The notes under the pieces are model-generated. The model had not been told where the DNA came from. It did not search any database and saw nothing but the letters and a program-made list of their open reading frames with translations. Shown piece after piece: positions 1 through 8,730 of a stretch of 64,000 nucleotides of DNA (its first letter is position 1; each line of letters starts with the position of its first letter). The stretch spans positions 186,001-250,000 of the forward strand of contig NZ_BMNA01000003.1 in NCBI RefSeq assembly GCF_014646215.1. The letters are read 5' to 3'. This DNA is from Nakamurella endophytica (GTDB lineage: Bacteria; Actinomycetota; Actinomycetes; Mycobacteriales; Nakamurellaceae). A program made the position numbers and the translations under genes.

Positions 1-712
1 CCGCCACCCCGACCATCTCGATCGCGGCGTAGGCGAAGATCACGCCCGACATGACCAGGATCGGCCCGTACCAGTGGAACCCGCCGGATGTCGGCCAGAA
101 GCCACCGGGGTTCGACGTCAGGTTCTGGAAACCGGCCTGGTGGGTGCCGATGTGCACGCGCCAGAGCACGACCACCAGGCCGACGGCCAGGAAGATCACG
201 ATCGCGCCGACCTTGAGGATGGCGGCCCAGAACTCGAACTCGCCGAACGCCCGAGCCGACAGCAGGTTGATCGCCAGCACGACCGCGAGCGCGAGCAGCA
301 CGGTGAGCCATGCGGGCATGCTCGGCGCCCAGTACTTGACGTAGAGGCCGACGGCGGACAGTTCGGCGATGCCGCTGAGCGCCCAGTTGAGCCAGTACAT
401 CCACCCGGTGATGAAAGCCGCGCGCTCGCCGAAGAACTCGCGCATGTAGGAGACGAACGCCCCGGAGGTGCGACGGTGCAGCACCAGCTCGCCGAGCGCG
501 CGCATGAGGAAGTAGGCGATGACGCCGACGAAGGCGTAGCTGAACAGCAGGGCCGGTCCGGTGCTGTTCAGCCGCGACGCGGACCCGAGGAACAGGCCGG
601 TGCCGATGGCCCCCCCGATGGCGATCATCTGCACGTGCCGCCGGCCCAGGGACTGCTTGTAGCCGACCTGCTCGGCGTCCAGTCCCTCGTGCCGTACCAC
701 CGTGTCCGACAT
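1..712 (-). CDS. Amino-acid permease, APC superfamily (partial, C-terminus outside window)
   Basis: A minus-strand reading frame opens with an ATG at 712 and stays open to the window edge, so about 237 N-terminal residues are visible. The start reads MSDTVVRHEG and is preceded by an AGGGG ribosome site about seven bases upstream. The motif GGAIGTGLFLGSA near residue 35 is the substrate-binding loop of transmembrane segment 1 in the APC superfamily. Several further hydrophobic helices follow. The sequence most resembles the AAT subgroup (lysine, GABA, D-alanine/serine type proton symporters); the exact substrate cannot be told. It diverges from the cyclic-nucleotide/CBS protein at 885. Family is confident, substrate is not. 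Confidence 0.9.
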   Translation of the reverse strand, partial: MSDTVVRHEGLDAEQVGYKQSLGRRHVQMIAIGGAIGTGLFLGSASRLNSTGPALLFSYAFVGVIAYFLMRALGELVLHRRTSGAFVSYMREFFGERAAFITGWMYWLNWALSGIAELSAVGLYVKYWAPSMPAWLTVLLALAVVLAINLLSARAFGEFEFWAAILKVGAIVIFLAVGLVVVLWRVHIGTHQAGFQNLTSNPGGFWPTSGGFHWYGPILVMSGVIFAYAAIEMVGVA

Positions 713-884
713 CTGCGTCCCCTGTCGTCGGCCGAACCCGCCGGAAAGCGGAGGAATCACCGGTTCCTTGCCGGGGCAAACCGGTTCCGCGGGCAAGGTT
801 CCGGCATGACTGTGAACATCCTGTTACGGGCCGTCATCGTGGCGCCGGGGACCGGCCGCGGCGGCAGGCCCGGCCGCTGGCAGA

Positions 885-2762
885 GTGGACGGCGTGGACG
901 ACCTCGTCGGCTTCCTCCACCGTCATCCGCCGTTCGACACGCTGACCACCGCGGAGCTCGAGCGGCTGGCGGCGGCCGGCCGCCTGGTCGACGCGGAGCC
1001 CGGGCAGCTGGTGTGGGACGGTTTCGCCGCGCCCGCCGACGTGCTGTGGGTGGTGCTCGACGGAGAGGTCGAGCTGTGGGACGACTCCGGCACGCTGGTC
1101 GAGGGGCCGGACGAGGTACTGGCTCCCGGTGGGGTGTTCGGCTTCTCGGCGCTGCTGACCCGGGACGCCATCGGTCCGCGGGCCATCGCGCAGGGGCCGG
1201 CGCGGCTGCTGCGCCTGCCCGGGTCCGTGGTGGCGCCGGTCTTCTCGTCGTCGGCCGGGGTCCGGTTCCTGGTCCGCAACCTGGCCGCACCGTCGAACCG
1301 GCCCGGGCCGGTGCCGGCGTACAGCACGGTCGACCAGCTCGTGGTCTCCCCGCCGGTGATCGGCGACCCGGGGATGACGGTGGCGGACGCCGCACGGCTG
1401 ATGACGGCCCACGGGTCGCGGTACGCGGTGATCCCGCTCGGCGACGGCAGCGCGGCGCCGGCCCCCTACGGGCTGGTCACCGACGCGCTGCTGCGGGAAC
1501 GGGTGCTGGCGGCCGGCCGGCCCGCGGACACCCCGGTGGTCGAGGTCGTCACGACGCCGGCCACCACGGTGTCCGAGACGCTCGCCGCGGACGCATTGAT
1601 CGAGCTGACCGAACGCGGCCTGGACTACCTCGTCGTCACCGACCGGGCCGGCGGCGTACGCGGTGTCGTGGTGCCGGACGACTTCGTCGTCTCCCCGTCC
1701 GCGGCGGGCGTCCCGCTCCGCGAGCAGGTGACCCGGGCCGGCAGCGCGGCCGAGCTCATCTCGCTCGGCCGCCGGGTGCCGCCGCTGGTGCGGGACATGC
1801 TGCACCGCGGGCGCACCGCCGCCGAGATCACCGCGGTCCGGTCCACCATCACCGACGCGGTCCAGCGGCGGGCGCTGTCCCTGGTGCTGGAGCGGCATCC
1901 CGACCTGCGCGAGGACGAGATCACCTGGCTGGCGTTGGGCAGCAACGGCCGTCGGGAACCGGTGCTGTCCTCCGACGTGGACTCCGCCGCCGTGCTGGCC
2001 GACTCCGTCGACACGCCGGCCAGGGTGGCGGCCTACCGCCGGGCCTTCGCGGAGGTGGACGGGCTGCTCGGACGGGTGGGCCTGCACGTCGACGAGCACC
2101 ACGCCACACCGGGCGCCGCGTCGTTCGCGCGGACGCGGGAGCAGTGGCGGCGGGCCGCACGCCGGTGGCTGGCGGACCCGCTGAGCGGTCAGGCGCTCAT
2201 CATGACGTCGCTGCTGCTCGACGCCCGCCCCATCCTGGGCGACCCGGGGCTGCCGGTCGTGGTCGAGGTGTTCGGCGACATCCGCTCGCACCCGCGGACG
2301 TTCGTGCTGATGCTGCAGGAGTCACTGGCCCGGCGCGCCAGGTTGCGCACCATGCGGGACGTCCTCGTCCGGCGCGGCGGCACCTTCGACATCAAGACCC
2401 ACGCCCTGGCCCCGGTCGTCGACATGGCCCGGTGCGCCGCGCTGAGCGTCCGGTCCGCCGAGCTGTCCACCCGCGCCCGGCTGGCGGCCGCCGCCGGCTC
2501 CCCGATCCTGGACCCGGACCAGGCGCACACCTTGATCGAGGTGTTCGAGGTGCTGCAGCGCATCCGGCTGAGCTACCAGCTGGCCCAGCTGGAGCGCGGC
2601 GACCCGGCCACCGATGTGCTGTCCATGCACCGGCTCTCGCCGCTGGACCGCAGCCTCATCGCCCAGGCGGTGCGCGAGGTGGCGGCGATCCAGCGACGGG
2701 TGGCGAACCTGGCCCAGCTGCTGGATCCCGAGGAATGGGTGAGGTCCCCCCACCCGGCCTGA
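885..2762 (+). CDS. Cyclic-nucleotide-binding / CBS / DUF294 nucleotidyltransferase-like protein
   Basis: This 625-residue protein begins with a cNMP-binding-like beta-barrel (about residues 5-125). A pair of CBS modules follows (about 150-280), then a DUF294 putative nucleotidyltransferase domain carrying GSNGRRE at 352-358 and the acidic pair D364/D366, and a helical DUF294_C domain to the end. The G-S-x-x-R plus D-x-D pattern is the GlnD-type catalytic signature. Family members are thought to act as signal-responsive nucleotidyltransferases, often next to transporters or exonucleases; the target is unknown. A GTG start at 885 is used; a second GTG at 894 is possible. It is divergent from the permease, which could be a functional partner, but that is inference. 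Confidence 0.88.
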   Translation: MDGVDDLVGFLHRHPPFDTLTTAELERLAAAGRLVDAEPGQLVWDGFAAPADVLWVVLDGEVELWDDSGTLVEGPDEVLAPGGVFGFSALLTRDAIGPRAIAQGPARLLRLPGSVVAPVFSSSAGVRFLVRNLAAPSNRPGPVPAYSTVDQLVVSPPVIGDPGMTVADAARLMTAHGSRYAVIPLGDGSAAPAPYGLVTDALLRERVLAAGRPADTPVVEVVTTPATTVSETLAADALIELTERGLDYLVVTDRAGGVRGVVVPDDFVVSPSAAGVPLREQVTRAGSAAELISLGRRVPPLVRDMLHRGRTAAEITAVRSTITDAVQRRALSLVLERHPDLREDEITWLALGSNGRREPVLSSDVDSAAVLADSVDTPARVAAYRRAFAEVDGLLGRVGLHVDEHHATPGAASFARTREQWRRAARRWLADPLSGQALIMTSLLLDARPILGDPGLPVVVEVFGDIRSHPRTFVLMLQESLARRARLRTMRDVLVRRGGTFDIKTHALAPVVDMARCAALSVRSAELSTRARLAAAAGSPILDPDQAHTLIEVFEVLQRIRLSYQLAQLERGDPATDVLSMHRLSPLDRSLIAQAVREVAAIQRRVANLAQLLDPEEWVRSPHPA

Positions 2763-2784
2763 CCGGGCGGGGGAACCCGCCGCG

Positions 2785-3678
2785 TCACGGGGTGGGCATG
2801 CCCCCGTTGACACTGAGCGTCTCGCCGCTGACGTAGCTGGACTCGGGGGAGGCCAGGAACACGTACGCCGGCGCGAGTTCCGCGGGCTGGCCGGCCCGGC
2901 CGAGCGGTGTCTGCTGGCCGAACTCCGGCAGGGCCTCCTCGGGCTGGCCGCCGGCTGCCTGCAGCGGCGTCCAGATCGGCCCCGGTGCGACGACGTTCAC
3001 CCGGATGCCCTTGGGTGCCAGCTGCTGTGCGAGCGCCTTGCTCATCGTGTTGATCGCCGACTTGGTCGAGGCGTAGTCGACGAGGCCGGGACTGGGCTGG
3101 TAGGCCTGGATGGAGCTGGTGTTGATGATCGACGACCCGGCGAGCAGGTGCGGCAGCGCCTCCTGGACGATCCACAGCAGCGCGTACACGTTGGTGCGGA
3201 ACGTCTCGTCCAGCTGCTCGGTGGTCAGGTTGGCGAGATCCTCGACGTACTGCTGCTTCCCGGCGATGTTGGCGACGATGTCCAGGCCACCCAGCTCGTC
3301 GACGGCCGCACGCACCAGCTCTCGGGCGGCGGACTCCTGCGCGATGTCGGCGGGATGCAGCACGGCCGTCCGGCCGGCGTCCCGGACCAGCTGGGCGACC
3401 TCCTCGGCGTCGCTCTGCTCCTCGGGCAGGTAGTTGAGCACGACGTCGGCGCCCTCACGGGCGAAGGCGATGGCCGTGGCCCGGCCGATGCCCGAGTCGG
3501 CGCCGGTCACCAGCGCCTTGCGGCCGGTGAGCCGGCCGGACCCGCGGTAAGTGTCCTCGCCGTGGTCCGGCTTCGGGCCGAGCTCGCTCGCCAGACCGGG
3601 GCCCTCCTGGTGCTGCTCCGGCATGCCCTCCTGGCGGTACTGGTCGACGGGATTGCGGAAGGTGTACTGGTCGGTCAC
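2785..3678 (-). CDS. SDR family oxidoreductase (YghA/general-stress-protein-39 type)
   Basis: This 297-residue short-chain dehydrogenase has the glycine motif TGADSGIG of the NAD(P) Rossmann fold, the NxAG-like motif NIAGKQ, and the active-site YASTK. It carries a 45-residue N-terminal extension (QYRQEGMPEQHQEGPG) typical of the subgroup that includes E. coli YghA and Bacillus GSP39, which are linked to general stress. The substrate is unknown. The GTG start at 3678 is supported by an AGGAGGATCC ribosome site directly upstream. It converges with the DUF294 gene, leaving only 22 bases between stops. Confidence 0.93.
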   Translation of the reverse strand: MTDQYTFRNPVDQYRQEGMPEQHQEGPGLASELGPKPDHGEDTYRGSGRLTGRKALVTGADSGIGRATAIAFAREGADVVLNYLPEEQSDAEEVAQLVRDAGRTAVLHPADIAQESAARELVRAAVDELGGLDIVANIAGKQQYVEDLANLTTEQLDETFRTNVYALLWIVQEALPHLLAGSSIINTSSIQAYQPSPGLVDYASTKSAINTMSKALAQQLAPKGIRVNVVAPGPIWTPLQAAGGQPEEALPEFGQQTPLGRAGQPAELAPAYVFLASPESSYVSGETLSVNGGMPTP

Positions 3679-3801
3679 GGATCCTCCTGGTGCTGCACGG
3701 TGGTGCCGCCCGTCGCCGCCGGGGCCCAGCCACGCGGCGGATCGGTCGGGCGGATGTCGGACGCGGAACGGGCGGCCGCCGCGCGGCGGCCGGTCCGCCC
3801 G

Positions 3802-4290
3802 CTACAGCTCGACCTTCTCGTTCTCCCCGCCGTCGTACCGCTGCCCCGTCACCTTCGACTTGACGAAACTGAGCACCGACGCGACCCGCCCGCCCGGGGT
3901 GTCCCAGTACTCCGCGGTCTCCCCGGAGACCTTGATCAGCACGGTGGTCGGGTCCTCCGGACCCTGCGGCAGCCACGCCTCGACCCAGCTGTTCCACAGC
4001 TCCCGGGCCTTGCCAGTGTCGGTGACCACCTCGGCGGTGCCGTTGATCGAGATCCAGGTGTCGTTGGAGGTCAGCGTCACGCCGACGTGCGGGTTGGCCC
4101 GGATGTGGGTGACCTTGCGGGAGTCGCGCTCGGCGAAGAACCAGAGGTCGCCGTCGAACTCCACCTCCTGCTGGGCCATCGGGCGGCTGACGAACTCACC
4201 GCCGGCGTCCACCGTGGTCAGCATCCCGATCCGGATGTCCTTGGCCAGCTCGGCCACCTTGCGCACGTCCGCCTGCTGCTGCTCGCTCAT
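3802..4290 (-). CDS. Pyridoxamine 5'-phosphate oxidase-fold protein (general stress protein 26-like)
   Basis: The protein is 162 residues, from an ATG at 4290 with an AAAGGA ribosome site. It shows the split-barrel flavin-binding pattern: LTTVDAGGEFVSRPMAQQEVEFDGDLWFFAERDSRK near the N-terminus and a central ITINGTAEVV-like strand (here ISINGTAEVVTD). Such proteins bind FMN or F420 and are often induced by stress; the substrate is not known. A longer open frame extends upstream to 4704 but crosses the divergent promoter region and the YihY gene, so it was not used. It is divergent from the YihY gene. Confidence 0.9.
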   Translation of the reverse strand: MSEQQQADVRKVAELAKDIRIGMLTTVDAGGEFVSRPMAQQEVEFDGDLWFFAERDSRKVTHIRANPHVGVTLTSNDTWISINGTAEVVTDTGKARELWNSWVEAWLPQGPEDPTTVLIKVSGETAEYWDTPGGRVASVLSFVKSKVTGQRYDGGENEKVEL

Positions 4291-4525
4291 CGCACGGTCC
4301 TTTCGTCGCTGCCGCTGTCGTGTCGGCCGCCCGGTACCCACATCGGGCCCCGCTGCACCGTGGTCGGCCGGAGCGCACCGGTCACCGCCCGGTCGGCGTT
4401 TGTCCCGCGTCGGCCGGGGCACCTGTGGCGTCGAGGCCCCCACCGCGGGACGCCGCCGGCCTCGTCGCACCCGGGCGACGCGCGGCCGGTGTCCACGCGG
4501 CCAGCCGCAGAGGATGGAGACCCCG

Positions 4526-5692
4526 GTGAGCGACACGACCGAGCAGCCGAGCCAGCAGCGGGCACGGACCGCCCCGCACCCCGACGACGCCCGCAAGCCC
4601 GACGACCTCACGGACCTGACCGGCCGGTCGTGGAAGTACATCCTGCGCAAGACCATGCGGGAGTTCAGCCAGGACCAGTGCACCGACCTCGCCGCAGCCC
4701 TCACCTACTACGCCGTCCTGGCGCTGTTCCCGGCGGTGCTGGCGGTGGTGTCGATCCTCGGGCTGGTCGGCCAGAGCCAGGGCGGCACCGACGCCCTGCT
4801 GGACATCGTGCGCAGCCTGGCCCCCAGCGCCGCCGACACGATCGGCGGCGTCGTCACCCAGCTGAGCCAGAGCCAGGCCTCGGGCTTCGGCCTGGTCATC
4901 GGCCTGCTCGGCGCGCTGTGGTCGGCCTCTGGCTACATCGGTGCCTTCGGGCGCGCGATGAACCGCATCTACGAGATCGACGAGGGTCGGCCGTTCTACA
5001 AGCTGCGCCCGGTCATGCTGCTGGTGACCCTGGTCGCCGTGGTGCTCGCGGCGCTGGTCGCGGTGGCGCTGGTGATCTCCGGGCCGGTCGCGAGCGCGGT
5101 GGGCAACGCCATCGGCGTGGGCGGTGCCGCGGTGACCGTCTGGAACATCGTCAAGTGGCCGGTGATGCTGGCCGTGGTGATCCTGATCGTCGCGATCCTG
5201 TACTACGCCACTCCCAACATCAAGCAGCCCAAGTTCCGCTGGATCAGCGTCGGCGCGGCCGTGGCGGTCCTGGTCTGGATCCTGGCGTCCGTCGCGTTCG
5301 GCTTCTACGTCGCCAACTTCGCCAGCTACAACAAGACGTACGGCACCCTGGCCGGCGTCATCGTGCTCCTGCTGTGGCTCTGGATCACCAACCTCGCCCT
5401 GCTCTTCGGCGCGGAGATCGACTCGGAGACCGAGCGCGGCCGGCAGCTGCAGGCCGGCATCGCCGCCGAGGAGACGCTCCAGCTCCCGCCCCGGGACACC
5501 AAGGCCAGCGACAAGCAGCAGGCCAAGGAGGAGCAGGACATCGAGCAGGGTCGGGAGATCCGGCAGCAGGCCGAGCAGGCCCAGGAGGCCGAGCGGATCG
5601 AGGAGGCGAAGGCCGAGCGAGCCGAGCGCATCGCCAAGGCGAAGGCCAGGGCCGAGGCAAGGGCCGAGCGGGCGGCCGGCCGCCGCCGCTGA
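4526..5692 (+). CDS. YihY/BrkB family inner-membrane protein
   Basis: This 388-residue protein follows a GTG start at 4526 with a GGAG site six bases upstream. A polar N-terminus carries SWKYILRKTMREFSQDQCTDLAAALTYYAVLALFPAVLAVVSILG, the hallmark of the YihY/BrkB family. Around six membrane helices follow, including GFGLVIGLLGALWSASGYIGAFGRAMNRIYE and a last pair near YKTYGTLAGVIVLLLWLWITNLALLFGAEID. The final 75 or so residues are a highly charged Glu/Ala/Arg coiled-coil tail in the cytoplasm. The role of the family is unresolved (once thought to be RNase BN). The tail is longer than in most relatives. Confidence 0.92.
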   Translation: MSDTTEQPSQQRARTAPHPDDARKPDDLTDLTGRSWKYILRKTMREFSQDQCTDLAAALTYYAVLALFPAVLAVVSILGLVGQSQGGTDALLDIVRSLAPSAADTIGGVVTQLSQSQASGFGLVIGLLGALWSASGYIGAFGRAMNRIYEIDEGRPFYKLRPVMLLVTLVAVVLAALVAVALVISGPVASAVGNAIGVGGAAVTVWNIVKWPVMLAVVILIVAILYYATPNIKQPKFRWISVGAAVAVLVWILASVAFGFYVANFASYNKTYGTLAGVIVLLLWLWITNLALLFGAEIDSETERGRQLQAGIAAEETLQLPPRDTKASDKQQAKEEQDIEQGREIRQQAEQAQEAERIEEAKAERAERIAKAKARAEARAERAAGRRR

Positions 5693-5811
5693 CCTGCGGC
5701 GGCCAGGTCCTCGGCACACCCGTCCTCGTCACGTGCGGACCGCCCTGCGACGATCGCGGTGGGCCGATCCGGACCGGGGCCGCGCCGAAATCTGGAACGG
5801 GGGTGTGCGGG

Positions 5812-6540
5812 ATGAGCGCCTGGATCGGCACCTCCGGGTGGACCTACCCGCACTGGGACGGGGTGCTCTACCCGCCCGGCACCGTGCCCGAGGCCAGGCT
5901 CGACCGCTACCTGCAGGAGTTCCGCACCGTCGAGCTCAACTCGTCGTTCTACCGGTGGCCCTCACCCCACGCCTTCGCCGCGTGGCGCCGCCGGTTGCCG
6001 TCGGGCTTCCGGTTCTCGGTCAAGGCTCCGCGCGGGCTGACCCACGGCCGCCGGCTGCACCAGCCGGAACCATGGCTGGAGCGCATCGCGGCCGGCTGGG
6101 GCGAGCTCGACGACAGCCGCGGCATGCTGCTCTTCCAGTTGCCGCCGGACCAGGAGCGGGACGACGCCCGGCTGGCCTGGTTCCTCGGGCGGCTGCCGAA
6201 GTGGATCCGGTCGGCCGTCGAGTTCCGCCACCCGAGCTGGACCGACGAGGCGGTGTTCGAGCAGCTCGAGGCGCACCGGGTCGCGTACTGCGTGATGAGC
6301 GGCGCCGGGTTGCCGTGCGTGCTGCGGGCGACCGCGCCGGAGGTGTACGTGCGGTTCCACGGCCCCGACGACCGGTACCTGTACGCGGGCAGCTACTCCG
6401 ACGACGACCTGCGTTGGTGGGCCGACCGGATCCGGGAGTGGGAGGCGGACGGCCGGCAGGTGTTCGCCTACTTCAACAACGACGGTGACGGCAACGCGGT
6501 GCGGAACGCCCGGACGCTGAAGATGTTCCTGGGGCGGTGA
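5812..6540 (+). CDS. DUF72 domain protein
   Basis: The 242-residue protein begins MSAWIGTSGWTYPHWDGVLYPPG, the invariant start of the DUF72 TIM-barrel family (YecE-like). Other conserved stretches are FRTVELNSSFYRWP, FRFSVKAPRGLTH and VFAYFNNDGDGNAVRNA near the end. The biochemical function of DUF72 is unknown. The ATG at 5812 is used; an in-frame GTG at 5803 is an alternative. It lies on the plus strand behind the YihY gene with a 119-base gap and converges with the small acidic gene downstream. Confidence 0.92.
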   Translation: MSAWIGTSGWTYPHWDGVLYPPGTVPEARLDRYLQEFRTVELNSSFYRWPSPHAFAAWRRRLPSGFRFSVKAPRGLTHGRRLHQPEPWLERIAAGWGELDDSRGMLLFQLPPDQERDDARLAWFLGRLPKWIRSAVEFRHPSWTDEAVFEQLEAHRVAYCVMSGAGLPCVLRATAPEVYVRFHGPDDRYLYAGSYSDDDLRWWADRIREWEADGRQVFAYFNNDGDGNAVRNARTLKMFLGR

Positions 6541-6628
6541 CCGCCCGGGCCGCCCAGCCGCCGGCGGGCGACGGTGCGGCCGGGGCCTGCCGGCCGGGAC
6601 GGACCCGGGCCGGCGGGCCGGGCCGGGA

Positions 6629-6925
6629 TCAGCGGTCGTTCTCCTGGCGCTGCGCCGCCGACTGCCCGTAGATGGTGCTCAGCTGCGGGTTCTCGACGTC
6701 CTGCGCGACGCCGGCGGAGGGTGCGTCGTCGCGCAGGCCGGACCCGTCGCCCTCGTACCCGGCGTCCGGGTCCGAGGCGGCGAGCTCGTCCGCGGCACCG
6801 TTGCTGTCGTGCGCCTCGGCCGGCGCGCTGTAGGTCTCGTCGGCGGCGTCGTCGCCGTGGTTGATCGGCCCCTGCGCGGCCGCCCGGGCCAGGCTGTCCT
6901 CGCCGCCGGTGTTCGTCTCGGTCAT
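6629..6925 (-). CDS. Small acidic hydrophilic protein, unknown function
   Basis: A 98-residue open frame starts with an ATG at 6925 behind a GAGGAG ribosome site. The product is rich in Ala, Asp, Glu, Gly and Asn and has no hydrophobic segment, so it is probably soluble and disordered. Codon usage matches real genes here. It resembles small stress-associated hydrophilic proteins of actinobacteria in composition only; no family was recognised. It is divergent from the aldo/keto reductase at 7037. Confidence 0.65.
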   Translation of the reverse strand: MTETNTGGEDSLARAAAQGPINHGDDAADETYSAPAEAHDSNGAADELAASDPDAGYEGDGSGLRDDAPSAGVAQDVENPQLSTIYGQSAAQRQENDR

Positions 6926-7036
6926 CGCTGGCTCCTCGCTGCAGGGCCCGGTGGGCTGGTCGAAAGCGTGTCGTCGCAGATTTCCGACGGCCATGCCGAT
7001 GAAACACCCGCCGCGGGCGGGGTGCACGATGGCCGG

Positions 7037-8071
7037 ATGGAACACCGCACCCTCGGCCGCAGCGGCTGCAGCGTCTCCCGTCTCGCGCTGGGCACGATGA
7101 CCTTCGGCGACGAGACCGACGAGGCCGGATCCCACGAACAGCTCGACGTCTTCCTCGAGGCGGGCGGCACCCTGGTCGACACCGCGGACGTCTACAGCAC
7201 CGGCGTCTCCGAGCAGATCATCGGCCGGTGGCTCGCCGACCGCGGTGCCGAGGCGCGGGAGCGCGTGGTGCTGGCCACGAAGGGCCGCTTCCCGATGGGC
7301 GACGGCCCGAACGAGGTCGGGCTGTCCCGCCGGCACCTGCACCACGCGCTGGACGCGTCGCTGCGGCGGCTCCAGGTGGACTGCGTCGACCTCTACCAGG
7401 TGCACGCCTGGGACCCGTACACCCCGATCGCCGAGACGCTGTCCGCGCTCACCGACCTGGTGCGCGCCGGGAAGACGCACTACATCGGGCTGTCCAACTT
7501 CACCGGCTGGCAGGTGCAGAAGGCGGTCGCCGTCGCCGAGGCCGAGGGGCTGGAGGTACCGGTGACCCTGCAGCCGCAGTACAACCTGCTGGTCCGCGAG
7601 ATCGAGTGGGAGATCGTGCCGTCCTGCGAGGAGGCCGGGCTCGGACTGCTCCCGTGGTCACCCCTGGGCGGTGGCTGGCTGACCGGCAAGTACACCCGCG
7701 ACGAGCGGCCGACCGGCGCGACACGGCTCGGCGAGCGGCCCGACCGCGGCGTCGAGGCCTACGACCGGAGGTCCGTGCAGCAGCGCACCTGGGACGTCGT
7801 CGAGGCGGTCCAGCAGGTGGCCGGCGACCGCGGGGTGTCGATGGCGCAGGTCGCGCTGGCCTGGCTGGCCGACCGGCCGACGGTCACCTCGGTCATCCTC
7901 GGCGCCCGCACGACCGAGCAGCTCCGGGACAACCTCGGGGCGGCGGACCTGCACCTGGACGCCGCGGAGATCGAGCGGCTGGACGCGGCCAGCGACCCGG
8001 CGCCGGCGGACTACCCGTACGGCGGCCCGGGCGTCGAGCAGCGCAGCCGGAAGATCCAGGGCGGTCGCTGA
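7037..8071 (+). CDS. Aldo/keto reductase
   Basis: This 344-residue protein is an NADPH-dependent TIM-barrel oxidoreductase of the YajO/YhdN-like group. It shows LGTMTFGDETDE at the N-terminus, FLEAGGTLVDTADVYSTGVSEQIIGRWL with the catalytic Asp and Tyr of the tetrad, ATKGRFPMG with the Lys, and LYQVHAWDP where His is expected. The C-terminal cofactor region reads SVILGARTTEQLRDNLGA. The physiological substrate is not predictable. The ATG at 7037 is chosen because MEHRTLGRSGCSVSRLALGT is the canonical family start. A strong hairpin follows the stop. Confidence 0.94.
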   Translation: MEHRTLGRSGCSVSRLALGTMTFGDETDEAGSHEQLDVFLEAGGTLVDTADVYSTGVSEQIIGRWLADRGAEARERVVLATKGRFPMGDGPNEVGLSRRHLHHALDASLRRLQVDCVDLYQVHAWDPYTPIAETLSALTDLVRAGKTHYIGLSNFTGWQVQKAVAVAEAEGLEVPVTLQPQYNLLVREIEWEIVPSCEEAGLGLLPWSPLGGGWLTGKYTRDERPTGATRLGERPDRGVEAYDRRSVQQRTWDVVEAVQQVAGDRGVSMAQVALAWLADRPTVTSVILGARTTEQLRDNLGAADLHLDAAEIERLDAASDPAPADYPYGGPGVEQRSRKIQGGR

Positions 8072-8092
8072 CCGGGCTGCCGTGACGGAGGT

Positions 8093-8128
8093 CCGGGCGC
8101 CCACCGCCGCCGGCGGCGCGGCGCCCGG
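8093..8128. terminator. Bidirectional terminator hairpin
   Basis: A nine-base stem, CCGGGCGCC at 8093-8101 with GGCGCCCGG at 8120-8128, encloses a smaller GC hairpin (GCCGCC/GGCGGC). It sits between two convergent genes and has no U-tract, as is usual in actinobacteria. Confidence 0.65.
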
Positions 8129-8163
8129 TCGGACGCCCACCCTGACGCGGTGACCGAACCGGG

Positions 8164-8682
8164 TCAGTCGCCGTCGGCCGCGTCGGCGTCCCCGCGCCGG
8201 CTGAGCGGCAGCGCCGCCCACGCCGTGAGCAGCAGCAGCCCGACCAGCACGGTGGCGACCGTCCCGGCCACCGGCCCACGGAGCAGGTCGAAGATCAACA
8301 GCACCACGCCGAGGATCGCCAGGCCCAAGAAGGCCGTGCCGGTGATGGCGAGCCGGTGGCTGAGCGTCACCATGAGCTTGCGCGCGTGCCGGCGGAACAG
8401 CAGCCGGTGCAGCATCACCGGAGCGATCAGCACGGTCGTGGCGATGATCGACGCCACCACCGTGCACAGGTAGATGGTCACCTGACCGCGGTCCAGCTGG
8501 GCGAAGCGCGCCTGGAACGGCAGCGTCAGCAGGAAGCCGGTCAGCAGCTGCACGCCGGTCTGCACCACGCGCAGCTCCTGCAGCAGGTCGGACCAGTTGC
8601 GGTCCAGACGCTTGAGGGGCGACTCGTCTCGCTCCTCGCGGTCCCACTCCTGGTCGCGGTCGGGATGGTCGGGACTGGTCAT
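8164..8682 (-). CDS. DUF6328 family membrane protein
   Basis: The 172-residue protein has a charged N-terminus, then NWSDLLQELRVVQTGVQLLTGFLLTLPFQARFAQLD, which is typical of the DUF6328 family found across actinobacteria. Four membrane helices are visible: LLTGFLLTLPF, VTIYLCTVVASIIATTVLIAPV, LAITGTAFLGLAILGVVLLIF and VATVLVGLLLLTAWAALPL. The function of the family is unknown. The ATG at 8682 is the first good start. It is followed at low spacing on the same strand by the NUDIX gene upstream. Confidence 0.85.
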   Translation of the reverse strand: MTSPDHPDRDQEWDREERDESPLKRLDRNWSDLLQELRVVQTGVQLLTGFLLTLPFQARFAQLDRGQVTIYLCTVVASIIATTVLIAPVMLHRLLFRRHARKLMVTLSHRLAITGTAFLGLAILGVVLLIFDLLRGPVAGTVATVLVGLLLLTAWAALPLSRRGDADAADGD

Positions 8683-8730
8683 CGCGGCTGCTCTCGGTGA
8701 GTCCGGTCGGGGCGGTCGGTGCGGGTGGGA

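Noticed and set aside
74-2836. Long plus-strand frame of 920 codons
   Set aside because: It is a shadow of the permease (other strand) and the DUF294 gene (other frame); it is Arg/Gly/Pro-rich with no motif.
3802-4704. Extended PPOX-fold frame to 4704
   Set aside because: It runs through the divergent promoter region and into the YihY gene; the ATG at 4290 with a ribosome site is better.
6541-6628. Terminator hairpin after the DUF72 gene
   Set aside because: The stretch is extremely GC-rich and allows many weak foldings; no single stem stands out.
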